From JAXGXT01 sp040772665 (GTDB lineage: Bacteria; Bacillota; Clostridia; Lachnospirales; Anaerotignaceae), in assembly GCA_040772665.1 (NCBI GenBank), contig JAXGXT010000001.1, positions 310,001 through 374,000 on the forward strand: 64,000 bases of DNA, written 5' to 3'. Positions 52,864 to 61,142 of this stretch are shown in pieces. The position numbers were made by a program, and so were the translations under genes. A model generated the notes under the pieces. The model did not search any database. It was not told the DNA's origin and saw only the letters and a list, made by a program, of their open reading frames with translations. Position 1 is the stretch's first letter. Each line of letters opens with the position of its first letter.

Positions 52864-53907
52864 TTACTCAACAGCCGCAATTTCAGCCGCCCAGTCCTCA
52901 AGTTCAGGATAGTGCTCAGCAACAAAGCCGTCAAAAAGCTTTATAAAGTTTGAAGTGTCGACTTCAATAATTTCAACGCCCTTATCTATAAACATTTGCT
53001 CGTATTCAGCTTCTTTATTAAGTGAAATTTCATTTCTGTATTCGGAAGCCTCAATAGCCGCTTCTTCAAGAGCTTTTTGAATATCTTCCGGAAGGTTTTC
53101 AAAATAGTTTCTGTTGAATATGAAAACGTCTGTGGAATATACATGGTTTGTCTTAACTAAGTATTTACACACGTCATAAAAACCAAAACCATAGCTTTCG
53201 ATTGTGGCATTTTCCTGTGCCTCAACTGTGTTTTGCTGTAAAGCTGTAAAAGTTTCTGTAAGAGCAAGAGGTGTTGGGTTTGTACCCATAACCTTCCATG
53301 TGTCAACATAAACCTGCTGGTTTGGAACTCTGATTTTTAATCCAAGTGCTTTTAATTCCTCAGGTGTTGTAAAAGGTTTTTTTGTTGTTGTAATTCTTGC
53401 ACCACGATACATTGCGCCAATAAGCTTAAAGTTGCCTGCCTTACCAACTTCTTCTCTGATTTTTGCTCCAAGATCTCCGAAAGCAACTTTTTCATAATGG
53501 TCATAATCTCTGTACATATAAGGGATGGCATCAATTGAAGCAAGGGAAGTATAAGCATCTGTTGTTCCCATACTTTCAATAACTATTTCGTTTGTTCCAA
53601 GGCCAAGGCCTTCTATTGTATCTCTTGCATCTCCAAGCTGACCGCCTGAATAAACTGTGATTTCAACCATGCCGTTTGTTTTTTCCTTAGCAAGTTCAGC
53701 AAATCTGATTGCCGCAAGGTCTTTAACGTCACCAACAGGGTTTGGGTTGGCAAGTTTCATTTTAATAACTTCTCCTGAAGGTTCCTCTGATTTTTCACCT
53801 TGCTGTGAAGGTGCATCCGTTTTGGGAGCTTCAGTTTTTTGTCCGCCGCAGCCTGCCAATGAAAACACCATGCTGGCCGCCACCAAAAGTCCAATAAGTT
53901 TCTTCAT
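52864..53907 (-). CDS. dctP: TRAP transporter substrate-binding lipoprotein DctP
   Basis: Extracytoplasmic binding protein of the importer. The 347-aa product has a lipobox LAGC (Cys20), a flexible Lys/Glu/Pro-rich linker, then the DctP fold: KLANPNPVGDVKDLAAIRFA, VEITVYSGGQLGDARDTIEG, and the Arg/Asn ligand region MYRGARITTTKKPFTTPEEL with LKIRVPNQQVYVDTWKVMG. The Arg in KIRVP usually pairs with the ligand carboxylate, so an organic acid is the likely cargo. First gene of the cluster. Confidence 0.96.
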   Translation of the reverse strand: MKKLIGLLVAASMVFSLAGCGGQKTEAPKTDAPSQQGEKSEEPSGEVIKMKLANPNPVGDVKDLAAIRFAELAKEKTNGMVEITVYSGGQLGDARDTIEGLGLGTNEIVIESMGTTDAYTSLASIDAIPYMYRDYDHYEKVAFGDLGAKIREEVGKAGNFKLIGAMYRGARITTTKKPFTTPEELKALGLKIRVPNQQVYVDTWKVMGTNPTPLALTETFTALQQNTVEAQENATIESYGFGFYDVCKYLVKTNHVYSTDVFIFNRNYFENLPEDIQKALEEAAIEASEYRNEISLNKEAEYEQMFIDKGVEIIEVDTSNFIKLFDGFVAEHYPELEDWAAEIAAVE

Positions 53908-54144
53908 AAAATTATCCTCCTTAAAATTATGTTCTTTAAAGCAGGTTATTATATGTAAAACACTGCTTAATATGAATATATTGATGTTATACTAAAAATG
54001 TTTTCCTTTCCATAACTTGTTAACAACTTTGAGCATTTTAAATCGTTTTTCAAAATAATTTTACTCTTTTTTTATAATAATTAAGTTTTTAAGCATATTT
54101 CAGCTATTTTCATGAAAAAATCTAATTGTTTTGTTCAATAAAAA

Positions 54145-54175
54145 AGAGATGACGTAATAAAACTACGTTATCCCT
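54145..54175 (-). terminator. Terminator of nfo
   Basis: GATAACGTAG with ACGTCATC (about 8-9 bp, one mismatch) on the minus strand followed by TCTTTTTTATT, about 30 nt past the nfo stop. Confidence 0.8.
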
Positions 54176-54202
54176 TGTTTTTACGTAAACTTGTAAACAA
54201 GC

Positions 54203-55039
54203 TCACACCTTTCTATAAATCTCCCTTAAAAGCTTTATTTCCGCTTTATAACCATCAAGTTCGTTAGGTGTTTCCAAATAAAAAGGCAATTCCCTTAACC
54301 TTGGATGATTAATAATTCTTTCCATTGCAGAAACACCTATTTCTCCTTCACCTATTTTTGCGTGTCTGTCCTTGCGGCTGCCGACTTTATTCATGCTGTC
54401 ATTAAGATGGATTGCTTTTAAATATTTAAGACCTATTATGTTGTCAAATTTCTCTAAAACTCCGTCAAGATTATTAACAATGTCATACCCTCCGTCGTGA
54501 ACATGGCATGTATCCATACAAACACCTATTTTGTCTTTGTTTTCAATTTTTTCTATTATTTTTTTAAGTTCTTCAAATGTCGAACCTATTTCAGTGCCTT
54601 TACCCGCCATTGTTTCAAGAAGAATTGTAGTTGTTTGTTCAGGTTTTATAATATAGTTTAAAAGATCCGAAATCATAGTTATTCCGACATCCACCCCCTG
54701 ACCTGTGTGGCTGCCCGGGTGGAAGTTATAATAATTCCCTTTTATTAACTCCATACGTTCTATATCTTCTTCCATAACAATTTTAGCAAATTCCCTTGTT
54801 CTGCTTTCCTTAGAGCATGGGTTTAAGGTATAAGGAGCATGAGCCAAAAGCTTGCCAAAACCTCCCTTTTCCAAGACAGTTAAAAACTCCCCTAAATCCT
54901 TTTCATTTATAGCCTTGGCTTTTCCTCCCCTTGGGTTTCTTGTAAAAAACTGAAAAACATTTGCATCAATTTTTTCTGCATCCAAAGCCATTGCCGTAAA
55001 TCCTTTGGCAACAGATAAGTGACATCCTATATTAAGCAT
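54203..55039 (-). CDS. nfo: Deoxyribonuclease IV (AP endonuclease)
   Basis: Zinc-dependent AP endonuclease of base excision repair, 278 aa. IGCHLSVAKGFTAMALDAEK, FQFFTRNPRGG, LAHAPYTLNPCS, NFHPGSHTGQG, ILLETMAGKGTEIGSTF, GVCMDTCHVHDGGYDI and HLNDSMNKVGSRKDRHAKIG contain the trinuclear Zn ligands in order. The ATG at 55039 follows GGAGGTGG by 4 nt. Single gene, monocistronic. Confidence 0.96.
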   Translation of the reverse strand: MLNIGCHLSVAKGFTAMALDAEKIDANVFQFFTRNPRGGKAKAINEKDLGEFLTVLEKGGFGKLLAHAPYTLNPCSKESRTREFAKIVMEEDIERMELIKGNYYNFHPGSHTGQGVDVGITMISDLLNYIIKPEQTTTILLETMAGKGTEIGSTFEELKKIIEKIENKDKIGVCMDTCHVHDGGYDIVNNLDGVLEKFDNIIGLKYLKAIHLNDSMNKVGSRKDRHAKIGEGEIGVSAMERIINHPRLRELPFYLETPNELDGYKAEIKLLREIYRKV

Positions 55040-55063
55040 CAAACCACCTCCGCAATATTAAAA

Positions 55064-55354
55064 AAGCAGGGGATAATTTCACCCCTGCCTCAGAACGTAG
55101 ACAAAGTCAAAACCTTGAGGGCTTTGCCCTCAAACACCCACAAGGGTTTTACCCTTGACCCATCTAAAACCGCATGAATATGCGGTTTTGATAAAAGTTT
55201 TTGGTCTTGCTTTTTTCAAAAAGCGAATGGGTTTGGGTATGCATGGCAAAGATAGATGCCACAGGCACGAAGTGCCTGCTTTGCGAAGCAAAGTGCTGAC
55301 ATGCGCCCAAGGTTTGTCTTCAGTCTGAAGCAGGGGATAATTTCACCCCTGCCT
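55064..55354. mobile_element. Hairpin-rich element with exact 27-nt duplication of a terminator
   Basis: Exact 27-nt direct repeats at 55064-55090 and 55328-55354 each contain the whole GCAGGGG/CCCCTGC stem-loop. On the minus strand the left copy is followed by TTTTTT, so the original was an intrinsic terminator. The 237-nt element (55091-55327) has imperfect terminal inverted repeats: CAGAACGTAGACAAA at one end, CAGACTGAAGACAAA reversed at the other (12 of 15). It holds TTGAGGGCTTTGCCCTCAA, CCGCATGAATATGCGG, GGCAAAGATAGATGCC and AGGCACGAAGTGCCT hairpins. No gene. Confidence 0.85.
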
Positions 55355-55366
55355 AAACTTTAAATC

Positions 55367-56764
55367 TTAACTTAAGGCCATTCCAAAGAAAAGCCCTGCA
55401 CAAAGAACACAGAAAATAGCAACAGGCACAACATATTTAATCATAAAACTCCAAACCTTTGCAAGCTTAAAGTTAAACATACCATTTTGCTCAATTTCCG
55501 CAACAGCTTTGTCTGTTCCCCAAACCCAGCCAACAAAAATACAAAACATTAAAGCGCCTAAAGGCATTGTAAGTCTGTCTGTAACAAACTCCATAAAATC
55601 TCCAAGACTTGGATACTGGACTCCGTTTGTAAAGTCAAACCAGAAACCTTTAAGAGGAAGATATACTTGTGAAAGTGTATAGAAAATTCCTATTGCAAAG
55701 GTTACCGTTCCAAGAGTTATAGCAGTTTTCTTTCTTTCCCAGCCAAACTCATCAGTTGTAAAGGCAATTGTTCCTTCAAGTATTGAAACAGCCGATGTAA
55801 GAGACGCAAAAAGAAGAAGCAAATAAAATAAGGCTCCGAAAAACACTCCCCCCGTCATTTCTTTGAAAACTCCGGAAAGTGATGCAAAAGCAAAGCCGCC
55901 TCCCATTCCGGGGGCAATTCCTGTGGCAAACACCGCAGGTATAATTATAAATCCTGCAGTAAGGGCAACCAATGTGTCAAACACGCAAATATACCCCACA
56001 TTTCTTACAATGTTTTCTTCCTTTTTTAAATACGAACCGTAGGTTACCATTATTGCAAGCCCAAGGGAAAGAGAATAGAAAGCCTGTCCCAAAGCCGCAA
56101 GAACATTGCCCCCTGTTATATCTTCAGCATTAAATGTTAAAAGATATTTTACACCCTCCATTGCTCCCGGCAAAGTAAGGCTTCTTATAAGCAAAATAAT
56201 GAGAATGGCAAAAAGGGCAGGCATAGCTATTTTATTAAACTTTTCAATTCCCCCTGAAACCCCTTTAATAAGTATAAACATACATGCACCTGCAAATATT
56301 GCAGGATAAACAACAGCCCCCATTAAAGGAAAACCGTTTGCCCCTAAAACTCCGTAAAAATAGTTGAGGGGGTCGGCAAAAATCACTTCAGGCTCTACTA
56401 TATAAGCAACCATATAATTAATTACCCAGCCGCCAACCTGAACATAATAACAAATAACTATAAATCCTGTAATAATTCCAAGCCAGCCTGCAATTTTCCA
56501 CTTTGGATTAATTTTTTTAATCGAGCCAACAGCATTGCTTTGTGTGCTTCTTCCAACTGCAAACTCCCCAAGCATTGCAACAGAGCCTATAAAAACAACA
56601 ATTATAATGTAAACAAGCAAAAACGCTCCGCCGCCGCCATTATATGCCCTTCCAGGGAACTTCCAAATGTTTCCAAGCCCTATTGCCGAGCCTGCAGCAG
56701 CAAGAATAAACCCAAGACTGTTGCTCCATTGCCCTCTTTCACTTTTTGAACTTTTCTTTGACAT
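55367..56764 (-). CDS. Sodium-dependent transporter, neurotransmitter:sodium symporter family
   Basis: A 465-aa NSS-family importer, probably for an amino acid. About 11-12 helices; NSLGFILAAAGSAIGLGNIWKFPG is the signature with the Na+ site, AFLLVYI follows, and ALGQAFYSLSLGLAIMVTYG is the TM6 substrate site. The short bacterial form lacks the large extracellular loops. The ATG at 56764 follows GAGGAG. Its terminator is split by the repeat element at 55064-55354. Substrate not predictable. Confidence 0.94.
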   Translation of the reverse strand: MSKKSSKSERGQWSNSLGFILAAAGSAIGLGNIWKFPGRAYNGGGGAFLLVYIIIVVFIGSVAMLGEFAVGRSTQSNAVGSIKKINPKWKIAGWLGIITGFIVICYYVQVGGWVINYMVAYIVEPEVIFADPLNYFYGVLGANGFPLMGAVVYPAIFAGACMFILIKGVSGGIEKFNKIAMPALFAILIILLIRSLTLPGAMEGVKYLLTFNAEDITGGNVLAALGQAFYSLSLGLAIMVTYGSYLKKEENIVRNVGYICVFDTLVALTAGFIIIPAVFATGIAPGMGGGFAFASLSGVFKEMTGGVFFGALFYLLLLFASLTSAVSILEGTIAFTTDEFGWERKKTAITLGTVTFAIGIFYTLSQVYLPLKGFWFDFTNGVQYPSLGDFMEFVTDRLTMPLGALMFCIFVGWVWGTDKAVAEIEQNGMFNFKLAKVWSFMIKYVVPVAIFCVLCAGLFFGMALS

Positions 56765-57079
56765 AAGTACTCTCCTCACCGTCAATAATAAAATAATGTC
56801 GATATAGCCGCAGGCATTTCACACTGCGATTTAAAGCTTTCTCCTGCATTCCATTTCGGCTTATTTATATTGATGAAATTAACCGAATGTTTTTGTGTAT
56901 ACTGAACTAAAATACCACATAATTATAGCTAATACAAGTGTATTTCCCCATATTGCGCTACATTTTTTTGGCAGATATTAATATATTACAATCTTTTAAC
57001 TATCATTTGCATATTTTATAGTTATTTGGTAGGATTTCGACTTAATTCCTTGCAAAAGCCAATGTTTATGATATACTAT

Positions 57080-57383
57080 CCACAAACTTCATTTGTGGAA
57101 GAGCCTAAAGGCTCTGCCGCTGTTACCACAGCGGATTATACTACTCATAAAACTTTTCAAGTTTCATTCGTCCAGTGACAAAAGAAAATGTCGGCTTTGC
57201 CGCCGCTTTCTTTTGTTTTTATGGTATAATATCCACAAACTTCATTTGTGGAAGAGCCTAAAGGCTCTGCCGCTGTTATCACAGCGGATTATACTACTCA
57301 TAAAACTTTTTAAGTTTTATTCGTCCCTTAACAAAAGAAAATGCCGGCTTTGCCGCCGCTTTCTTTTGTTTTTATGGTAAAAT
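57080..57383. repeat. Two tandem 153-nt units of the second repeat family
   Basis: Units at 57080-57232 and 57233-57383 differ at few bases. Each runs CCACAAAC-TTC-ATTTGTGG hairpin, GAGCCTAAAGGCTC, CGCTGTTAYCACAGCG, AAAACTTTTYAAGTTTT, then CGGCTTTGCCGCCGCTTTCTTTTG and ATGGTATAAT. All are short palindromes. The 95-codon reading frame over them simply repeats with the DNA and is not a gene. Before it, 56765-57079 is AT-rich leader of the NSS gene with no recognised feature. Confidence 0.85.
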
Positions 57384-57442
57384 GTAAAATAAGCGTGTTG
57401 CCTTCATAAGGCAAATATCATCCGCATTTTTTAGGAGGATTT

Positions 57443-58432
57443 ATGACTGAAAAAATTTATTCCAACCCTGACATATTTAAAATAAATATACCCCTGCCAA
57501 ATAACCCCCTTAAAAATCTTAATTGTTATGTTGTTAAAACCCCTGAAAAAAGCCTTATTATAGACACGGGCTTTAATATGCCTGAATGTTATGAAGCTTT
57601 GGAAGAAGGCCTTAAAGAACTTGAAGTTGATATGACAAAAGCAGAACTTTTCCTTACACATCTTCACAGCGACCATGTAGGCCTTGCAGGCCATATTATG
57701 CCTGAAGGAGGAACCATTCACATGGGAAGAGTGGATTATAACTACCTTGTGGATTACATTGAAGGCGACACATGGGATGAGCTTGACAGCAGATTTCTCT
57801 CAGAAGGCTTTCCCGAGGATCAGATAACGGTTTTGCACAGCACAAACCCCGGAAGAGCATATGAGCCTGACAAAAGCTTTACAGCAAACACCCTTGAAGA
57901 CGGGGACAAGCTGATTATCGGAAACCACGAGTTTACATGTGTTTGGACACCAGGACATACTCCCGGACATATGTGTCTTTATCTTGAAAAAGAAAAGCTT
58001 ATATTCCTTGGCGACCATGTTCTTTTTGACATAACCCCCAACATAACCTTTTGGAACTATGTTAACAACTCTCTTTTAGATTATCTGAACAGTCTTGAAA
58101 AAATATCAAAGCTGGACATTGTGATGCCTTTGCCTGCACACAGGAAAAACGAAATTCCCTTTTACGAAAGAGTTGAAAGCATAAAACATCACCATCAACT
58201 AAGGCTTGATGAATGTTTGAAAATCGTAAAAGACTACCCTGAAATACATGCATACGACATTGCGGGAAAAATGCAGTGGTCAATGAGGGGGAAAAACTGG
58301 GGTGAGTTTCCAATGACGCAGAAGTGGTTTGCTGTCGGCGAAACAATTGCTCATCTTGATTATCTTATTGCAGAAAACAAGCTTCACAAAGAACTTACCG
58401 ACGGAGTTTATTTATACACAATAAAAAGTTAA
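57443..58432 (+). CDS. MBL-fold metallo-hydrolase
   Basis: A 329-aa metallo-beta-lactamase superfamily enzyme. FLTHLHSDHVGLAGHI carries the HxHxDH zinc motif; later ligands are TPGHTPGHMCL (His), LGDHVLFD (Asp) and PLPAHRKNE (His). A C-terminal helical extension (about 255-329, with HHHQLRLDECL) is of the type seen in lactonase/hydrolase relatives. AGGAGG lies before the ATG. Substrate unknown. Confidence 0.9.
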   Translation: MTEKIYSNPDIFKINIPLPNNPLKNLNCYVVKTPEKSLIIDTGFNMPECYEALEEGLKELEVDMTKAELFLTHLHSDHVGLAGHIMPEGGTIHMGRVDYNYLVDYIEGDTWDELDSRFLSEGFPEDQITVLHSTNPGRAYEPDKSFTANTLEDGDKLIIGNHEFTCVWTPGHTPGHMCLYLEKEKLIFLGDHVLFDITPNITFWNYVNNSLLDYLNSLEKISKLDIVMPLPAHRKNEIPFYERVESIKHHHQLRLDECLKIVKDYPEIHAYDIAGKMQWSMRGKNWGEFPMTQKWFAVGETIAHLDYLIAENKLHKELTDGVYLYTIKS

Positions 58433-58449
58433 GCTTAAAAAACACAAGC

Positions 58450-58815
58450 GGCAATGAACCTTGGGCTTTGCCCAAACAAACTTAAACCTCGCCCAAACCC
58501 GTTTAAACCTTGGGCCTTGCCCAAACCCACTTGCTTTTTGAAAAAAGCAAGGCAAAAACTTTTGTTAAAACCGCATAATATGCGGTTTTAGGATGGGTTC
58601 AAAGGGTGAAACCCTTGTGGGGTGCTTAGGGGCAAAGCCCTTAAAATCTTTATAAAACAGACTTTGGGCTTTGTGAAGCAAACTCCTGATTATGAAACTT
58701 TTGTTAAAACCGCATAATATGCGGTTTTAAGATGGGTTCAAAGGGTGAAACCCTTGTGGGTGTTTGAGGGTAAAACCCTCAAGGTCTTAATAAAAACAGA
58801 CTTTGGACTTTGCGG
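58450..58815. repeat. Hairpin-rich repeat with a 139-nt tandem duplication
   Basis: Two copies of a unit starting at the TTTTGTTAAAACCGCATAAT hairpin (about 58559 and 58698, period 139 nt) follow a segment with several GGGCTTTGCCC palindromes. The unit carries AAGGGTGAAACCCTT and GAGGGTAAAACCCTC. It fills the gap between the MBL hydrolase gene and the convergent kinase gene. Confidence 0.75.
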
Positions 58816-58862
58816 GTATTAAATACCCCTATTTATTTTTCACTTGTAAAACCATGTTAAGC

Positions 58863-59465
58863 TTATTCCTTTTGTTTTACTTCTACAAGCTTTTTAATAA
58901 CCTCCACAGCACCGTCAATTCCAGAAAGGCTGCTGTTTATACACAAATCATAACTTCCAACACTTCCCCATTTTTTGCCCGAGTAAAAGTTATAATATGA
59001 TGCTCTTTTTTTATCAGTTTTAATCACAATTTCTTCTGCTTTTTTCTCGTCTAAATTATAAACCTTTATTGCACGCTGAACCCTTTTTTCCAGTTTTCCA
59101 TGAATAAACACATTTATAACGTAAGGGTTTTTCTCAAGTGCATAATCGGCACATCTGCCTAAAATAACACAACTGCCCTTTTCAGCCAAATCCTTTATGG
59201 TTTCAAACTGGGCAAGAAAAAGTTTATTGTTAATAGGAGTGTTATCCCCTGCATAACTGCCTGCAACAAGTGAATAAAGAAAACTGCTTGCAGGTTTTTC
59301 ATCATGAATTTCAAACATTTCACGGCACATTCCGCTTTTTTCAGCCGCCTGAGTAAGCAACTCCTTATCATAAAAAGGTATGCCTAAATCCTTTGCAAGC
59401 TTTTCGCCTATCTCTTTGCCGCCGCTTCCATACTGCCTTCCAAGTGTAATTATTATTTTATCCAT
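58863..59465 (-). CDS. Cytidylate kinase-like family protein
   Basis: A 200-aa P-loop kinase-like protein. IIITLGRQYGSGGKEIGEKL is the family N-terminus with P-loop GRQYGSGG, then GIPFYDKELLTQAA. CVILGRCADYAL and LEKRVQRAIKVYNLDEKKAEE resemble the lid, and KKRASYYNFYSGKKWGSVGS follows. This group is distinct from CMP kinase Cmk, and its substrate is not known. The ATG at 59465 follows GGGGGG. It is single and convergent with the MBL gene. Confidence 0.88.
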   Translation of the reverse strand: MDKIIITLGRQYGSGGKEIGEKLAKDLGIPFYDKELLTQAAEKSGMCREMFEIHDEKPASSFLYSLVAGSYAGDNTPINNKLFLAQFETIKDLAEKGSCVILGRCADYALEKNPYVINVFIHGKLEKRVQRAIKVYNLDEKKAEEIVIKTDKKRASYYNFYSGKKWGSVGSYDLCINSSLSGIDGAVEVIKKLVEVKQKE

Positions 59466-59693
59466 AAAGACGCCCCCCAAATTTTTTAAGGCTATAAAAC
59501 CTCATTAGTTAAGCACCCTGCCTTATCAAAAACCTTCCGCTAAAAATCAAACGCTATTTCAGTGTTCATAATCCTTTAAACACATAAAACTTTTATAATT
59601 TTATTATAGCAGAAGTTTATTTCAAATTCACGAATATATTTTAACTTTCATAATATACTTGTAATTCTATAATAAAAATAAAGGAGAATAACT

Positions 59694-59747
59694 ATGCATG
59701 ATATACCACCTGAGGTAATTGAAGAATGTTTATCTCTTATTGAGTGA
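59694..59747 (+). CDS. Possible 17-aa leader peptide upstream of the FNT gene
   Basis: ATGCATGATATACC... encodes MHDIPPEVIEECLSLIE and stops. It is preceded by AAAGGAG with ideal 8-nt spacing and lies 150 nt before the FNT gene. A TATAAT-like box is just upstream. The peptide has no recognised motif. It may be a regulatory leader, a decayed gene, or chance; kept because of the ribosome binding site. Confidence 0.3.
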   Translation: MHDIPPEVIEECLSLIE

Positions 59748-59896
59748 AAACATTATAATTTAATAACTTCCCATTGCTTTAAAATGATATGCAGATGTAT
59801 AATTACATAATAAGCATAAAGACTTTTATGATTATATATGTTGCGGATGCTAAATTCATCACAAAAGACAATACTATAAGACGAGGTGATTAGGCT

Positions 59897-60721
59897 ATGA
59901 ATTCATATTCAGCTTGGGAAGTATTACAAATGTATGTAGAAATCGGAGAAAAAAAGGTTTCCCGAACATTTCTTAAAACTTTAATTTTAGCAATTTTCGG
60001 AGGTCTTTTTATTGGTCTTGGAGGGGCGGTTACAAATACAGGCGGCCACAGCATTGCCAATGTGTCTGCGGCACGTGTTATATTCGGTCTGCTTTTTCCT
60101 TTCGGTCTTGTTATGGTTATGCTTTTAGGTGCGGAACTTTTCACGGGAAACTGCATGATTCCTATTTCTGTTTTAGAAAAACGTGCAACTCTTTCAGGAA
60201 TGCTTCACAACTGGATAATTGTTTATATAGGAAATCTCATAGGCGCAGTTGTCTTAGCCGCAGGCTGTGCTTTTTTCGGTCAGCTTAATTTTTCTGCAGG
60301 CGGCCTTGCTGTTTTCACCGTTAAAGTTGCTGCGGGAAAATGTGTTTTTCCTTTCGCCTCTGCATTTGTGCTCGGCTTTTTTTGTAACATACTTGTTTGT
60401 GCAGGTGTTCTTTGCAGCCTTTCCGCAACAGACACAACAGGAAGAATTTTAGGTGCCTATATTCCCGTTGCATTTTTTGTTATATGCGGCTTTGAACATT
60501 GTGTGGCTAATATGTATTATATAGCCGCAGGTCTTTTTGCCATGGATATTCCAAAATATGCCGCCTTGGTAAAAGAAGCCGGCATGGATACAACAATGCT
60601 TACATGGTCCAATTTCTTTATTAAAAATCTTCTTCCCGTAACATTGGGCAATATATTAGGCGGCATGACAATTGCCGTTGGTCTTTGGGCGGCACATTCC
60701 CCTAAAGGCCGTTTAAAATAA
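59897..60721 (+). CDS. Formate/nitrite transporter (FNT) family channel
   Basis: A 274-aa pentameric anion channel subunit of the FocA/NirC family. About six helices; IFGGLFIGLGGAVTNTGG, LGAELFTGNCM (the FNT signature) and FFVICGFEHCVANMYYIA carry the pore Lys/Asn/His elements. The presence of E(H)C(V)N near the cytoplasmic slit fits formate or nitrite. GAGGTGATTAGG lies before the ATG. An anaerobe with Rnf could use it for formate export; substrate is inference. Confidence 0.93.
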   Translation: MNSYSAWEVLQMYVEIGEKKVSRTFLKTLILAIFGGLFIGLGGAVTNTGGHSIANVSAARVIFGLLFPFGLVMVMLLGAELFTGNCMIPISVLEKRATLSGMLHNWIIVYIGNLIGAVVLAAGCAFFGQLNFSAGGLAVFTVKVAAGKCVFPFASAFVLGFFCNILVCAGVLCSLSATDTTGRILGAYIPVAFFVICGFEHCVANMYYIAAGLFAMDIPKYAALVKEAGMDTTMLTWSNFFIKNLLPVTLGNILGGMTIAVGLWAAHSPKGRLK

Positions 60722-60740
60722 CAACATATTCAATTAAAAC

Positions 60741-60780
60741 AAAAAGAGGCTAAGGCAAAACTTACCTCTTTTTATTTTTA
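60741..60780 (+). terminator. Terminator of the FNT gene
   Basis: AAAAAGAGGCTAAG pairs with CTTACCTCTTTTT around a short GCAAAA loop and is followed by more T, 20 nt past the stop. Confidence 0.85.
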
Positions 60781-60851
60781 TGTAATTAATACAGTCTTTT
60801 TGATATATACATAATGAATATAGATGTTTATATTAAAATGGTGGTTTTGCT

Positions 60852-61121
60852 ATGGAAAAACATTATAAACCTGTACTTAGGAAACTTCCCAAAGCCTTTT
60901 CAGAAAGTCCTCCGCATTTTGCTTTGGGCATTTGGATTGAAAGAGGTTTAAAAATTGATAACCTTTGCGGCTCAATAATATATATCTGGTTTAAAAATAA
61001 ATCGGGAATGTGGTTTTATGCTGAAACAGCAGAAGAGATTTTTATCAGCGGATACGCATGGAACAGCTATAAATGGATTCCTTATGATGTAATAAAAAAT
61101 GATATAATTCGATATTATTAA
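60852..61121 (+). CDS. Hypothetical 89-aa protein
   Basis: Not recognised. The product is rich in aromatics (7 Trp/Tyr near the end: MWFYAETAEE, GYAWNSYKWIPYD, IIRYY) with KLPKAFSESPPHFALGIWIE near the start and no signal or membrane segment. GGTGG lies about 8 nt before the ATG. It is 21 nt upstream of an S8 peptidase gene in the same direction, so co-transcription is likely and it might serve as a partner or inhibitor of the peptidase. That role is a guess. Confidence 0.6.
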   Translation: MEKHYKPVLRKLPKAFSESPPHFALGIWIERGLKIDNLCGSIIYIWFKNKSGMWFYAETAEEIFISGYAWNSYKWIPYDVIKNDIIRYY

Positions 61122-61142
61122 GTTTAGGGAGAGTGAGAATAA

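Noticed and set aside
56765..57079. Possible glycine riboswitch before the NSS gene
   Set aside because: The leader lacks the aptamer consensus blocks; only a loose CAGGAGA-like stretch is present.
57093..57380. 95-codon frame with a two-fold repeated protein
   Set aside because: It copies the tandem 153-nt palindromic repeat exactly, has no ribosome binding site, and the protein is Leu/Lys/Arg-rich noise.
57080..57383. CRISPR array
   Set aside because: Units are 153 nt without spacers of even size and no cas genes are present.
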